The notes beneath the pieces were generated by a model. The model was given only the letters and a program-made list of their open reading frames with translations. It was not told the DNA's origin and did not search any database. The translations under genes were made by a program, and so were the position numbers. Shown here piece after piece: positions 11,701 to 26,700 of a stretch of 64,000 nt of DNA. Each line of letters opens with the position of its first letter. Positions within the stretch are counted from its first letter, which is position 1. The stretch spans positions 9,542,501 through 9,606,500 of the forward strand of contig NC_051094.1 in assembly GCF_901709675.1 (NCBI RefSeq), in the 5' to 3' direction. The stretch comes from Syngnathus acus. Its lineage: Eukaryota > Chordata > Actinopteri > Syngnathiformes > Syngnathidae.

Positions 11701-14700
11701 AAATATGTGTCCCCATGTGAAGACATTGGGATGTCATGCTGTAATCTTAGAGATATTTTGTTACCGACAATCTAAATTGCTGTGCTCAAAGAACCTCTTT
11801 TTCCGAGTTTCCTTATAGTTTTTTGTCGCTGCGTTTAATACGTCCTGTTGTAATGATTTTCTCAGTGTTTTATGTATGATTGGACTATGGAACACAAATT
11901 AAAGGATTCTAAATTAGAGATATTATTTGACTGGAGTGACCAATATGAAGTCCAATGCAATGCCATGTTATTAAAAGGCCTTGACCTCCACGGAAGACGA
12001 CTACATTGGGAGATGGAAAAAAAACAGTTCATCACATCAGTAGAAGTCAAGAGTAGTTTCAATTATGTCATGTAAAAATCAGATATTTTAAACAATGTGT
12101 AGACCTTTGCTTTGTTTAACTATGGAAAGACCGGTTCAACTTTTCAGGAAAAATAGACAGCGACAGTGACTGACAGAGGAAACCAAGGTCAGCACGTATG
12201 AGCGTGATTGGAAGAGGAAAGTACGGAGAAGGAAAGGAACATACTGCATCATATGTCAAACATGGTGGAAGCAGTGTTATGACAGCAACATACAACGTCA
12301 TAGACTAGATGCTGTGACTGATGGATTGTGAAAGACGATCAAGAAGAAGGTGGACTTCAGGTTACTTGATGTCCATCCCATTCTTACCGCAGTGAACTGA
12401 TGTCAAATCGTTATCAAACTCTCCAAGGTTAAGTTGCAGTTAAATTGCTTTCAGAAGATTTCCAGTACGGATGTGCAGCCATAAAATCATCAACTTTAAG
12501 ATTCTATTTGGAAACGATAGTCAAATCTAACAGGAGTGTTTCCAATTCTAGCGCAGATGGAAAACAGTCCCAACATGGTTAAGGTGTACCTAATTAAGTG
12601 CCTTGAGCGATTATACAAAGAGTTATAGTAGAGTGAATCTTTTCTTCAATCAGGCAGATCTATGTGTGCGGCCACCACCACATGTGGAGATTGTTAATGG
12701 GAGCTGCTTAGCATCCTCTGCCTTTGGCGCTTTCTTTTAGTTCCTCTCACACTAACATATGGTCATGCGTATTGACAAAGAGACGATGGTGCCCCCCCCC
12801 GCCTCCCTCATGCTTGCAAACACATTGGCAGCAGAACACACAAAATTCTGCGCTAAGTGGCCTACAGTTTCCTTTGTGGTTTTGAAATGGAGCTCACAGT
12901 TACAGAGCTGCGCACTTATTGATTGTGTAAACACACCGTGGTAATAGTTTGCCATGTTTGTCCTCCAGCCATCAACATGTGAATGTAATCGGGAGCTGTG
13001 TTTACATCATTGTTAATAAAATCATGGGAACACATCACATTTAACTACCTCAGTGTGTGATTGTTTTTTTTTTGTGTGTGTTACGACACAACCCCAAATT
13101 GCGTGATGAGGAAACATTTATTTATTTATTTATTTATCTATTTATGTATTTATCTATTTATCTATTTATTTTCAATTGAATAAGCTTCTTGTCATGTCAG
13201 AGTGTATTTCACACTCCCAGGCACCGGGTGGGAAAATGTCTGACAAAGCTGAGAACACAGAGAGGACTCGTGACCTTGCATTGGCATGTGCTGAAACACT
13301 CCCATCTCAGTATGAGACCTCATCTGCTCTTCAGGATGACATCTGAGAGTTGAATGCAAATGAATGGACACAACAGTGTAAACAGGACTTACAATGCACT
13401 TGTGCATATCTCTTGGTGGAATTAAACCGTGCAAACACCATAAAGGAGTTCCAAAACAAAGGGCTGGGGGAGGGAGAACGGAATCAAGACAACGGGATAG
13501 TGAATGTGACCGTCAAGCTAATTTCCTGTCGTAAAGATGCCATGCGAGTGTCCTCGTAACTGTTTTCAGATGTACTACTTGAATTATTCACCTCCTGGAA
13601 TGCTATTTTCATGTATCTCAAGAACAAAAGTGTCTTCAGATTTCTTTTTGTGTCCCTTCAGAAACTGGTGTCCTCATACGGTCACAAAGACAGTGAGTTG
13701 CCAGGTGCAGAATGGGACGGTCGTGCAGAGAGTTTACCAGACGTGCCGCTGGCCGCAGGGATGTGCCGGGGGCAGGTGAGCAGAATGCATTTTACGATTT
13801 TTTTTTTTTTTTTGGGGCACCCATTCATATAGACAGCTGCAGCTTTCACACTGCAATCTGAAAAATATGACCTTCAGGTGACTGTAAAATGATGACTCAC
13901 CTCCAACCTGCCTTAGCTTACATTTTGTTGCCAACCAATACAGATTTCATAAGTGAGGTAAGCACCCTTTATTTGCCCCTCCGATCTGTCATCATGCTTT
14001 TTACACTTTGATGACAGCAATGCAAGTTCGCTTGCTTCACACTGTAACAAGGTTCGGCTGCCATGTGTTGAGTAGCTGTTTTTTTCTCCTGGAAGTCTTA
14101 AAACCTGGCACTCCACTCTTGAACAACCCGTTCACAGATGCCAGAATGTTCACAAAAACGGCAGAAATACTGAACAGTATTTTCAGTTCACATTCGCCCA
14201 AATTAGGAATAAACTTGTTCATTGACCACGTTCGGGTAGAACACTGGCATGTTTCTACCCGTTGATTGGTCAACTGGGATTTGTCCTTAGGATGTGACAA
14301 AAAAAATGGAATGGAAATAAATCATAAGATGCCATTACTTAAACAAAGCTTTATTCTTTCAGGAAACAGCTATACTACAAGAAGAGCATGAAATGTTGGC
14401 TGTTCCGCCCCTCCTTTTTTTAAACTTTGTTTACTTGGTCACATCCCTTTTCCTGACCCTTTGTCAAATTTATAGTCATTTGTCTGTGCAGTTCTCGTAA
14501 CCACCACGGGCCTATTGTGCAAACAAAAGCTTGATCAAACTTTATTGTTCCAATATTTCCTGTGATGAATTGTGGGTCCATTTTGTATTTTCCAGCTACA
14601 GGACAGTTGTCAGACCATCCTATAAAACGGTGTACCGCACTGTGACCTCACTGGAGTGGAAATGCTGTCCAGGATTTAGTGGGACCGCCTGTGAAGAAGG

Positions 14701-17700
14701 TAAGTCCAAACAGGGGAAATAAAATCCATTATTATTATTATTATGAATAAACAATGATGATAATAAGGTGTATAGTAAATGAAATACTTCAGCCTTGTTT
14801 CATCAGGTTAAATTGAGCTGCTGCAATGTTGCCATGGGTCTTTAGTGTGGTTTTGTGGTGTGGCTGGAAATAGTCATCATCCTCTCAAAGTGCCATGGCT
14901 GTTTTCTTTTTGCCACCACAGTAGCCGCTTGAGGTATGCGCACATGTGTAATGTCTTTCCCCGGGCACAGGCACCCATGCACAGACTGTCTCGGAAGGTG
15001 GGTGGATTGTCTATTTAGGTCCGCACTTGTCTGGGGGTCACAAATTGTCATGCTTTTGTGATTTAAAGCAGATTAAGATTGAGGTGGTCACTTTTTGATG
15101 AAAGCAGGGCCTGTTTGTCCAACAACCTGCAGGTGAGCTCCACGTGATCACAACAGTCACAATACAAAAACGCCAAGTTCACTAGCGGACTAGACTTAAC
15201 AAAAGCAGCGTAGAGAGGAAATGATCCAATTAAGTTGTTTCCAAAGGAGATTCCCCTCCGGTTGTCATGGCAGCAGGGGGCTGTTGAGCCAGCAGGGATA
15301 CTGGGATTAACCACTTAACTGAGCTCTGTTTCGGGTGGCTCAGATCACAGTCTGCGCTGAGTAGACGTGACACTTTCCATTGACGGGGGCCTTACGCTCT
15401 GGCACGGCGGACGCTATCCAGGGCCACCGGCGCTTTGTTCTGTCCGCGCCATGTGAGCAGAAACGCGACGGGGACCTCAGAACCTGAGAGCGCACTGCCG
15501 CTCGCCTCATTCACAGCTTGAAGCCTAAATAAAAGCCGACCACATGGGCAAAGCTCAAACACGGTGTGGGCTTAAATCTGTTGCCACGGAGCAAAGTGAA
15601 AGCTGCACACGCAGTTCAATGAGTGCAAGTTTGAAAGGTAACTTCTTAATATCTGCTTGGGACTCCGCCCATCTGTTTTTCTTTTTGCTTGCTACTTTTT
15701 GTATATATTTTTTTACCTTAAATTCAATTGATCTAACTTGTTAAGAGAAGCACAAACATCCTGTGTGCCTTTTAAGAATTCACTCCAAGATAACATTCTA
15801 CTAATCTCATTGAAAAATATATTGTACCTTTGACAGGCCTCTCCATCCCATCATCCCCATTGTTCTGCTTGTCAGACTGTGGAAAATGGGTATGATCCGC
15901 TCATTTAGTTTGACCCCCCCCATCGTTCTTTCATTGGGGCCACCCCAGGTCACCACTGACTCCAAGTCTCAGTATGCATTATTACAGTATTAACATCCTG
16001 GCTGCCTTAGGGTGTAAACCGTGCACATGCCGACAGTGCTCTCACTGATGTGGTTAAAAAGAGATGAGAGTTGTTTTCTTTTGTGTCCGTCCGTTCTCAC
16101 CAGCCCCCTGCCTTCCAGCAATCGACAAACATAAGTCGAGATAACATGTCTCTGTTTTAGTTTTGCGTTTCCCAAAACCAAGGCGGCAGCAGCAGCAGCA
16201 TGCTGAGATAAATGAGGGAGGATAATACGGAATGATGGTGCCATGCTATGCTGTCACACAAGATTTCAGGCCTAATCGTATTCTGACTTGTAAAGCAAAA
16301 CATGACATCACATCAGGGTTCATAACCAAGCTTGCACTCCTTCAAAGTCCATGCGGGGTAAGATAACACTACATCCAACATGCGCGCTTTTTCTGACCGT
16401 CTCACCCCCCGACCTCAGGCTTTGGCTGGAATTCCAGGCCAGTGGTGTAATTACTGACTTCTAATTGTTTTCTATGAGGTTTGGGAGATATTGTCTTACC
16501 TCTGGACCGCGAACATAATGGTCTTTTATCGCTGATTGAGTCCAAAGGAGAAAAAAAATGTCTAAGTATTTGCAGATGGGGGAAATTTCATAGGCTGCCA
16601 GGAGTCGGGATTTAATGTATGCTTGGTTAGCATTGGCATTCCATAGAAGTACGGTAAATGCTTCTTTTCAGATGGCATAGCATCCACAATAAATATGAAA
16701 ATTAGACCTCATTAAGAGACAACGACATCAGGATGGATTCAATTTTTCAAGTTGGATTATAAATATTTTATCCTCATGCTAAAATGAAGCTGGTTGCCAA
16801 ACGTTATCTTCTCTTGAGACCGTGACTATCGACGACACTCGATACCTTGCTTGTGATGGATTGACAAGAGCCATCAAAGACATGAGCAAACCGTTTCAGG
16901 TGGGGGTAGGAGGTGGGCAGGGGGGCTGCCAGGCTCCCGGTGGGTTAATTTACGCACGAATTAACATGGCTGTCAAAGCTCCACCGCAGGGGGTACTCAT
17001 CAAGACATATCTCAAAGCCATGCGGAGGAGGCCGCGGTTTTTCAGATGCAATTTGCGGTATGGCCGGGAGGCTGAGGCGCGTTGTCCTTAATAATCCGCA
17101 GAAACCTAATCTGTGTTTTCACAGCTCTGCCTGGCCTTATCACCGGCATACACACTAAACCCCGTGCTTTAAACATCATTCAGTCACACTTTGCAAAGCA
17201 AGAGTGGGAGTGCGCATGAATGTTATATGTGCCCGCCAAAGTGCGAATGAGGGTTTGGAGGCAGGAAATGTTGCGTACGAGGATTTGTTCAGTGACAGAT
17301 GCAGCTGTTTGGTGTGATTAGTTGCTGCAAGGTGGCAGGCTTTAGTAGCTGTGAGTAGAGGAAGACCAGCCTGAGGTGAACTAGAGCAGATGATCTCCTC
17401 TCCCACTACTACAACAAAGCTATGAATATTTTAAAACTGCCAACACATCGTCCATTCAAACGCCAGACTCTCCTGGAGGCATTGCCGATGTTTCCGTGTT
17501 TGGCTTCTTGTCAGTCGAGGTACACCCCCCCCACACACACACATAGTCCCGATGTCCTTCCGAAGTCTGCAGAGAGACACAAAACGCAAACATGCATTGA
17601 GGTCGGCAGCTGCAGAAATGCCGCACAGCAGCTGATCTTCCTGGTGTCAATGGCAAATGCAATGGCAAGTGTTGAGACCCAAATTGGAAGCAGCTGAATC

Positions 17701-20700
17701 TGAGGTGAAGCGGCCTCACGGCTCCAGATGAGCAAGCGGCTTTCTCTGGCCCACCAGGCGTCCCTCACGGGAAGCGACTGACTATTTATTAAATTTAACA
17801 GATCCACCACTGACAAGTCCAAATTAGCATAACGCCAGTAGATACTAGCAACACTATACAGAGTATATACAAATATTTTTTTTTTATACATATATCTTTT
17901 CACACACTGTGATGTACTTGGAGATGACCAACACAACAGACTTAACAAGCCGTCCACCAGTAATGTGTGAGATGGATTTCAATATTTTGTTCTACACTTA
18001 ATGGCACGGCACATTTTATAGATTTCATGTGACGTGCAAACTTTCCAGATCAGTCTGCCTTGAATCTGAGTTAAGTTTTATGTATCTGGCTGCTGAGCTG
18101 GAAACGGCAATTCCGCTCACTGATTTATTTATTATTTCCCAACACTTCCCCTGGGAGCTCATTCAGATCTGTTTTTCCTACACTTAGAAAGAAAGTGGGC
18201 CTCGTCAGCAGTTCAAAAAATAATAATAATAATAATAAAAATATATACCGCCACTGATATTGGATAAATGTCCCATAGCAAGAGTCACTGCTACCAGATC
18301 CTTTTTTTTTTTTTTTTACTGTAGATGGATATTTGAAAACTCTTTTGGCAGAATTGCTAGCGTTTAATTTAAATTGGTTGCTTTCTTGGAACGAACTTGG
18401 TTTTTAAGCATAATCCACAAATGTTCAAAGCATTGGAGTCTTTTAGGAGGGCCATTCTAGAAGTATTTTTTATTTCGATGAGATAGCCATTCTAGAAGCT
18501 TAATGTTTGACTGCTTTCTCCATTTGGGGACTCATTTTAGTGTATGTTTGAGATCATGGTCTTATTGGAACACCCAATTGCCCATATTGGCAGATAAAAT
18601 ATCAGTCTAACTTGAAGGTGCATTTTGAAGCAGGAAATTATTTCTTGGTCAGCCCCAATGGTGATGAAAATGTTAACTGTGCATACTGTCGTAACACATT
18701 ATTCATACTATACTTAATACCATATGGAAACTGAATACACGTTAATGGTAGCCTTTTCTCTTCTTGGTTAGATTCTTAGCTCTTTTAAAAATGTGCATAA
18801 GATTTCTACGATCTCACTCATAACCAACTGTCCAGCTCATTATTATTCTTGCCTTTCTTTAATACAACCAGTACTGTCGCTCTATTTTTGTGACTTTTCT
18901 TTCCGCAGAAATTGCTTTTATTTGTCTTTTGAATTACATCTTTTAAGAGACTCCAACAGCGTCTTTCTGTTTTTGCATGAATGATTGACTTACTTAATTG
19001 AATTTATTTGATTCCTTATGCTGTAGTAGTCAGTGGTTTTATACACACCACTGGTTTTCACGACGTAGCTGCTTGTTTGGCTCTGTTCTGAGCTCTTAAA
19101 CACACATTGTATAACGTCGATTGATTCTAAGTGGGTGGGATATTATGGAGTCGACCTTGAAGCCGCCGCTCCCATGTACTCTCAACCACAAACAAGCCAC
19201 ATCACACGCATTTTACTGCGGTTTGTAGTGGTGACATCACTTATGGGCGCTCAATCGCAGACCTCCCTAACTACACCCCCCCCTCGGGTTCAGTCGCCTC
19301 TTCCCAGCCAAACTTTGAATGCAACAGTTGACTCTGCTTGTGCTGTGAGTTTAACCGCTGCGTTGGTTCCCATCTGTTCACGTGGCGTCTCATTCGATGC
19401 CGAGCAGGGATGAGATGAGCGGTGCTGATGGTTACGATTAGTTCTGGACGAAAAAGGCGAGTAAAGATGATCTGCGGCCGCGTGCTTGAGTGCTCGGCTT
19501 TGAATAGTCTCCAGCAAAGATAAATGACTTCACTTCAAGGGCCAGACGAGAAGAGTGGAGCGCAACACTACGTGCCTCTAAAGCTCAAGTGACTGATATA
19601 CTTTATGAAGCTGTTGGATTACATGGCAAACAAAAGCGGGATTTACAGGAAGTGCGAGGAAAAATATAACTACAGGATTGTGTGACTTTCCAGGATTTCC
19701 ACCGTGCCAAGTATCAAATCATTCAACAAACACTCCCAAATTTGTGAATGAATCTTTGCCCAAGGACTGTGAGGTATTGTTGGCCCAGTTGACATCAATG
19801 AGATGATCTGTCTATGCAATGATGCTAATAATTGCTCCAAAAATACTGTCGTCCTCTAATTGCTTAGGGATTAGAACCTTACTAAGTCATATTCCATCTG
19901 GAGCATTTTCAAGTATTATGAGTCCAACCCTGGAATCTTTGCTGCCTGAGGAGCTTTTTATTAACCACCTTGACAACCTCAAGTATAGGTCCAATAAGAA
20001 AGCACCACTCAGGTTTAGGTCATGGAGCAGTTCCTCTTAATCATGCCCTTCAAGGTCTCACTGTCATTGCTCACATGAGAATTGAAGTCCCCGAGCAGAA
20101 CAAGGGGAGTCTCCAGCCGGAGCGCACCCCCTCCAAGGACTCCACATAAGTCAGGACCTCGACCCTTCACACACATAGCTTTTACATTTCTTTCTTAATG
20201 TGGCTCCATCTGTTGGAATAAAAGCTAAAAAAAAAAAAAGCATGAGCGAGTGAGATTCCAACTCTTAAGTGTTCTGCGACATTGGAGGAAGAATTTTTGC
20301 TCAACTTGCAATGTATGACCTCGGGGGAACTTGCCATCAGGAGTTCCACTGTGCTACTTGCCATCAGGAGTTCCACTGTGCTAATTTCCCCGCTGTGCAA
20401 AATAATGCTAAATTCTTGTTGAATCATTCTGATTTCACTTTTCTGTCATGCTCACTTGTTTTATGCATTATTTTAGGGCCACAGTCCATTTCACTATCAT
20501 GCGGAGAATCCCACCACTCTGTTATGTTTCATAACAAGTGAAAGTACCATTTGCATCCATAGACCATGTGAGGCATGCCCCATTAAGCAAAGTGTTTGTT
20601 TCTGCTTTGCTCTTTGGCATTTCCTCGGGTCACGTCCTTTTTTTACTTGAACAAATTAGCCAGTGCAGGCGGCCATGTGAAATTTAGCTGCAAAGCATCA

Positions 20701-23700
20701 ACATCGAGTTTGCAGAGCATGGCACTTTCTGGCACCTTCATCCTTGGAGGGACATCTTGTTTTGATTACCTCGGGGGAGCGTTGTGGACTTTGTGTTTTA
20801 GTGGCCCACGTCAGGAGGACGTTGTTGCAGCAGACAATGTTGGGGGGCCTAGCGAGGTGATCTCATTAACTACAGGACGTACCCTTGAACCTCGAAACCC
20901 AGTCTTGCATTCCGCCCTTTCCACTGCCCCCATGGGACTCATCCAGGGAGCTGCACCAGGGCTATTGTTTTGGTTGGACCTATGCCACGTCCACAACGTG
21001 CAGCCAGCATTGTGCATGATGACCTCCTCCGCCTCTATCAGCACCATAAATAAAGTCCAGAACATGTGTCTGCATGTTGCTGCTTCCCGAGGTAATTATG
21101 CCAACTCAGTCACAGTCTGAGGCCAAGCTGCAAACACACCTTCAAAAACATACCTGTTCTTATCAGCATACATCCACACAAAGAAGGATGCTTTGCTTGC
21201 TCGTCAGAGAGTTTAAAAAAAGATCCAGCACAAGACACAGGCACAGATTTTGCTGCCTGTGTTTTATCATAAGCACACACACACACACCAGCTGCATTTG
21301 TTCTGTGACACATTGGCAGTAAATCGCAGCTAATGTGCCAAATTTGGAGCGCTGTCCTGTGGATGAAACCACGATGGACGAAGATTATGTCATGCACTAT
21401 TATTTCTCTTGGCAGACCTTCACGCCCTGTCCAAACTGTGAGACACCGTGCTGCACACCTAGCTCGATCCAACTCTACGACTGTAATGTTCCGTACGCAA
21501 TTTGAGGGAAAAGTGGATGAAAACGTTGTTGGTGTAACTATAATTTGGTGCTCTGTTCTGGACCGATGCAATTTCTGTCTGCTACATTGAGAATTATTCA
21601 CCCATTTGGTCTAGGTTTATTTAACTTTTCATAATGGCATGTTTATCACTAGACTAAAAGTTGACCAGACAGAGAAATATTCACTGCAGATGATAGAATG
21701 CAAGAACGCGATTGCCAAACCAACAAAGAAACAAACAAATATTTTGAAATAACAGATTACATTTAGTTGGTTTTGAATAAATCACATTTATCATGTCTGA
21801 CGAACACAGCCTTTGTTCCCATAACCAGGGCCTGACATATTTACAACATTAGGTAATGAAGTATGTCAGAAAGTAAACCTAACAGAGAAGGATCTGGCCC
21901 TGAGCACACAAGTGGTTTTCAACTTATTTGGGCATTAACTATCATTATGTCCAATTTAGACATTATGGCTAACCTTAGCTAAGTCTTTTAATATGAATCC
22001 TTCACTTTCCTGTCTAAACAACTTGAGTGACTTGGGTACACAAAGACCTGCTAGAAGAGCAATACAAGATCTCCGGCCACATGGGTCCTGACCCCAAGAC
22101 AAAACGGAAGGTCTTAAAGATGGAGTTCTTTTGTTATTCCTTCCCTGCTTGTGCTCAGCGAGGAATAGTCTAAAGCGAAAATGATGTCATTCTACAGGTG
22201 CCAATTCCTTCAAGTTCTGTGTTGCTTAAAAAGTGCAAATCAGATGTTATGTTTGGACTGTGAGGGACGCCTTATCCTCGCAAGGGTCATAGGTATGCTG
22301 GGACCTACCCCAGCTGGCGTTGGGCACAGACGAAATAATAACCATAATTAAACATAAAAGGCCAATTTTATGAAATGTTTCATTACAAATGAGATATAAG
22401 GCCGTCTTTAACAGTCCCACCCTACTGGATAAAATTGTCACTGCAAATAAACAATTGGAAGTGACTGTTTGTTCAGAATAATGAAAACAACATTATTCAT
22501 TTGTGTATGAGTGTTAGCGATGTCCCAACAATTTCTTTTCTGGGTTTGGGTTAGATTCCTTAGAAATGGGGTGAGTACACTGTGACCTTAATTAGTTATG
22601 GAGTATCAGCAAAACAAAGACAGCACCGTCAACATTTCAAAAGATTGCCAGAGATAAAAGTACATGTATTAAATAAAATGGTCACCATTACCATAGTTTC
22701 TCAGACTTTTGTTTTCTATTCTCTCATTTTGGCTCCTAAGCTTATCTTGGAGGCCAGAGTGGATCCTGTTGGGAATTCAAAGATGTCACTTGAAGTTAGA
22801 GTAAAGACTTCAACCCATGTTCTCGCTTGAGATTATTTTCACAGGATAAGAGCCCACTGCTCATCCTCTAATGACTCATTTGCAATATTATTCCAATATT
22901 AATTCGCAAAGAAAAGCAGCAACATGATAGAAAGTCAAGTCATCACACAAAGGTAGAAAGCCGAGGACTCGGTGTGCTTTTTGGGGTCTGGCGCTGGAAA
23001 GGCTGACCTAGTTACTCATAGTTCAAGGAGAATGGGTTCTGGAAGTCCAGTTCTGCATTGAAGCCAGCCTTCCTTAGGCACGGCCATTACATACAGCTGC
23101 AGCTGATAAATATAAAGATGATTTGTTTTTGTTTTTTTAATCTATCACCTTGTTTTCTCATCTTCATCATGTCCAGGTCTGACTTGGAGACATATGGCCT
23201 CAAGTGTGTGTGATGTGTATTGCACTTTATAACCGCTCATTAATCCAATATAAATATCATTTTTATATGGTATGAGGGAAAAGGCTCACATCGTTTTTAC
23301 AGGCAAAACTAGACCCTTCCATGACACTCTTATGACTTAGACATCCCAATTCATGGAAAATCACGAGAGGCTTTGCATAAGCGAGACGGTTGGTTGCCTT
23401 GTGTGCGCTTGTCTGACATAGTGTAGGTAATCTGTAATGACAACGAAGTTGGGCAGCCAGCAGCTCTCTGGCTGCTAAGAAGCTTGCTGACAACTGGAAG
23501 GCTGAGAAGGAGGTGAATGTTGGATGGATTTCTCTGTCTGTCATCTTCCACGCTACACATCGACACTCCACTGTTATTACGCTAATGGCAGGATTGAATG
23601 AATGACACGCAGACTGATGGATTGCAGGGACACATAGATGGATGGATAAATGCATGGATAAGTGAAATAATGGATGAAAAAACATCACTACTCTGTAGAT

Positions 23701-26700
23701 GGACGGACGGGTGGATGGACGGATGATGATTGGAGTTTGAAAATAAGTCTTTTGTGACACTTGTCCTGAAACTCCACTGATATGTTTCGTATGTAGAAAT
23801 AATAGTCAGGATTTAACTCTCATGGCCTCATAAGGATGTGGAGGAACTCTGAACTGAAACAATAAAATAACTTCCACTTTCCAATTGCCATGGAGAATTA
23901 TCTTAGCGCAGATGATGTCATATGCAATTACAAAACAAGCCTTCAAAACAAAAATACGTTTTTATTGTGACCTGGCTATATAGTCATGCAGTTTTATGCA
24001 GATGCGGTGCCAGAGTATTGTGAGGACAGTTTTTTGTGTGTCAATAGTGTAGATTGTGTTTGCCTGGAGAAACAACACATTCATCTGTTTGATGCCAAAT
24101 TCTTACCTGCTGATTTGCCTGCTCTACATAACGCACACTGTCTGATAATGCCACAGAAGAGGAAGACACACACGCACACACACATACACACACGTGAACA
24201 CTTTGAGCATGGCTTCAGACATGTTTAGTTGAGTTAATCCAAATGTCATCACCAGCCGCCATGACTACAACTTTGTTGATAATTAATAGCAAGTCTCTTG
24301 GACGATGTAACCGAACATGAGTGAAACTCCAAAGTTCTCCAAAGAACAAAACCTCCCCTTTTTTTTTCTGTCGATGAAACTTTGATAATTTATTTTGACC
24401 TCGTTGACTAAATGCAACTGCCGAGTTCTAAATTATGTTTGTTCTGATGCAATAATGAAATCACAAAGCCATCTGCAATATATCTGAGGTCCTAAGCGCT
24501 TCCAAATGCTGGGGTTTTTTCCCTCATGCATCCTGAAGCAGTAAAACAATTAAACAAATACAAAAGGATCTGAGTAAAGTCATGCTTTTACGTACAAGTG
24601 ACTCTTGTTATTCCCCTTGGGATTGGAATGTGAGTAACATTCATACAAAAGAGCCAACTTTCGAGTATACAGTGTGTTCTTTTTGTCACCTTTTTGTAAT
24701 TTCAAAATACTCTGCAGCCAGGACAGCACGATTTTTTTTCTCCCCTTTTGATTTCCATTTTTTTGGTAGTGGAATTTGGAATAAGTATCACAAAAAAGTA
24801 AAGCACACTTGCGAAGTCACTCCTTGTGAAATCGATCTACCAAATAACTAAAGGTTCCCGTGCTCACCTTCCGATGTGGTTATGATCGTAAAACAAAATT
24901 CAACCTGTTTTATATTTCCAAATGTGATGAAAAGCTTTTTTTCTTCTCCTCATGTACAGCGCTGCATTTCTGATATTAGGAATCTGCCGCTTGCATGTGA
25001 ACAAAGCAACTTGTACTCATGCAGGGAAATTCTGGATGCTACAAGAGTGTCTACTGTGGAGTTTTCCTTGGACTTTTTCTTTGCCTCCATCAGCACTTTC
25101 TCACACTGTGGGTGTGAAGGAGTGTAGGGAAGACTGTTGTTGTAAAACGTACTGGGTGCCAGCATAGGGGCGTTTGGAGAGAGGAGCTGGGGTTCTTTTG
25201 TAAGCACGCCACACCGGGTCCGGCTGGATGGTCGGCAGACCCTCATGGCCCTGCACCCATCGTGCGCTCTCTTTTATTAGCTGACACGGGCAGCATGATT
25301 GATGGCGCAGTTGTTAGCTTCTCATCTGGCCTGTTGTTTGTCCGCGATGAGGAGGCGTTGACGGCATGTTTCCCCGCTCGGCTGCTCCTTGTGTAATCTG
25401 TTTCCAGTCCTCTGCATGGCACCATCCCCTCGCGCTCTCTGTGTTTGTGTGTATTTGTGTGTTCTTTCATCATGATGCACATGTCTTCACTCTGTCAACT
25501 GTGGACATGTTGTACTGATAAGGCCAACGTTCTGGTGTGAAGTCAGAAGGATAAAGAGCATGAAGGGAGTGAGAACACTTCCTTCCGCTATCTCCTCTCC
25601 TTGTGTCTGTTACACCGGTCAAGAATTTCGGAAAAAAAAAAGAATTTAACCAGAGATGCAATAATCTGGTCTGTTTTTTTGTCCTCTATCAGGTTTTAAT
25701 AATAATAATCATCATAATAATCATAATAATCATAATCATAATATATTGAGTTGGTTGGGCAACAGGCGTAATGTATTTTTTAAAATGTCAGCTAAAAATT
25801 ACAATAGATCCATATTGTGCAAGATTTCTATAGGTTAAACTAAATTAAAAAAAAGAAAATATTTCCATATACCGATTTCAAAGCAAAGAATTTAGCGATC
25901 AAATTGTCTCACAGCTTTCTTAGCCATTTGAGCAGGGAATCAAATAACAGTGAGCGAGAAACACTGTGTTACCAAGCGTCTTCTTTGACTGCATCATCAG
26001 TCTGGCGTGCTGCTGCCAAAAATGAGGCAAAAAAAAAAATAAGCATCCCTACATCTGTTCTACAACTAGGAGCACTCCTTCTTCAGCTCATAAATCTCCC
26101 TTTGAAACAGAAAATGCCCCAAGGGAAACCACTGTTGATTTTAATGTTTGGCCTCAACTATTTTTTGTATTATTCATCCTATTTGGACTTGCTTAATGGA
26201 TGTAATCAGGAAAATAAACAAAGTGCATTTTATCTACATGTGAGCAATAACATTTCCAGCTTTTTTCACTTCAGTCTTTCCGTTGTGTCACATTTGTCAC
26301 GTACACATGCGATAAAATTGACATCAAAAGCGTTTTTCAAAATGTTACCTAAAAATGGCCACAATTAAGGCAAACAGCTGGCTATCAAAGTTAAATTGCA
26401 TGGAAGCCAATCTCAAATTACTGCCGTGAAAAAAGCAAATGGTAGACTTTTAAACAGCATTTATTTTATTTTCAATTACAAAGAGACCAAGCAGTTTATT
26501 TTGGGATTTTGCGTTTGTTGTCTTTTCATTGCTTTTAGCCGCTTTTGCCACATCAATGCCTGACCAAACACTCCACGACCCTCATCTCGAGCTGTAAAAA
26601 AAACAAAAATCTCCCTCCCCATCCCCTGTGTCTGTGTTTTTTACTTTAGCATCCCTTTGTTGAGCACAGAGAGCATGCGTACTTATCTCCAGTGGTGCAA

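Larger units (their letters stand above)
8187..13661. other. EMID1 intron 1
   Basis: 5.5 kb of noncoding DNA on the plus strand. It contains an (AAAG)n and (GATT)n microsatellite pair at 8701-8768, a minus-strand coding-like block at 8834-9222 (annotated separately), a T24 run at 10187-10210 and a (TTTA/TCTA)n tract at 13116-13170. I see no other gene. Confidence 0.7.

Noticed and set aside
20596-21120. 174-codon plus-strand frame in EMID1 intron 3
   Set aside because: Composition is unlike a conserved protein and no splice sites or homology are apparent; likely chance in a GC-richer patch.
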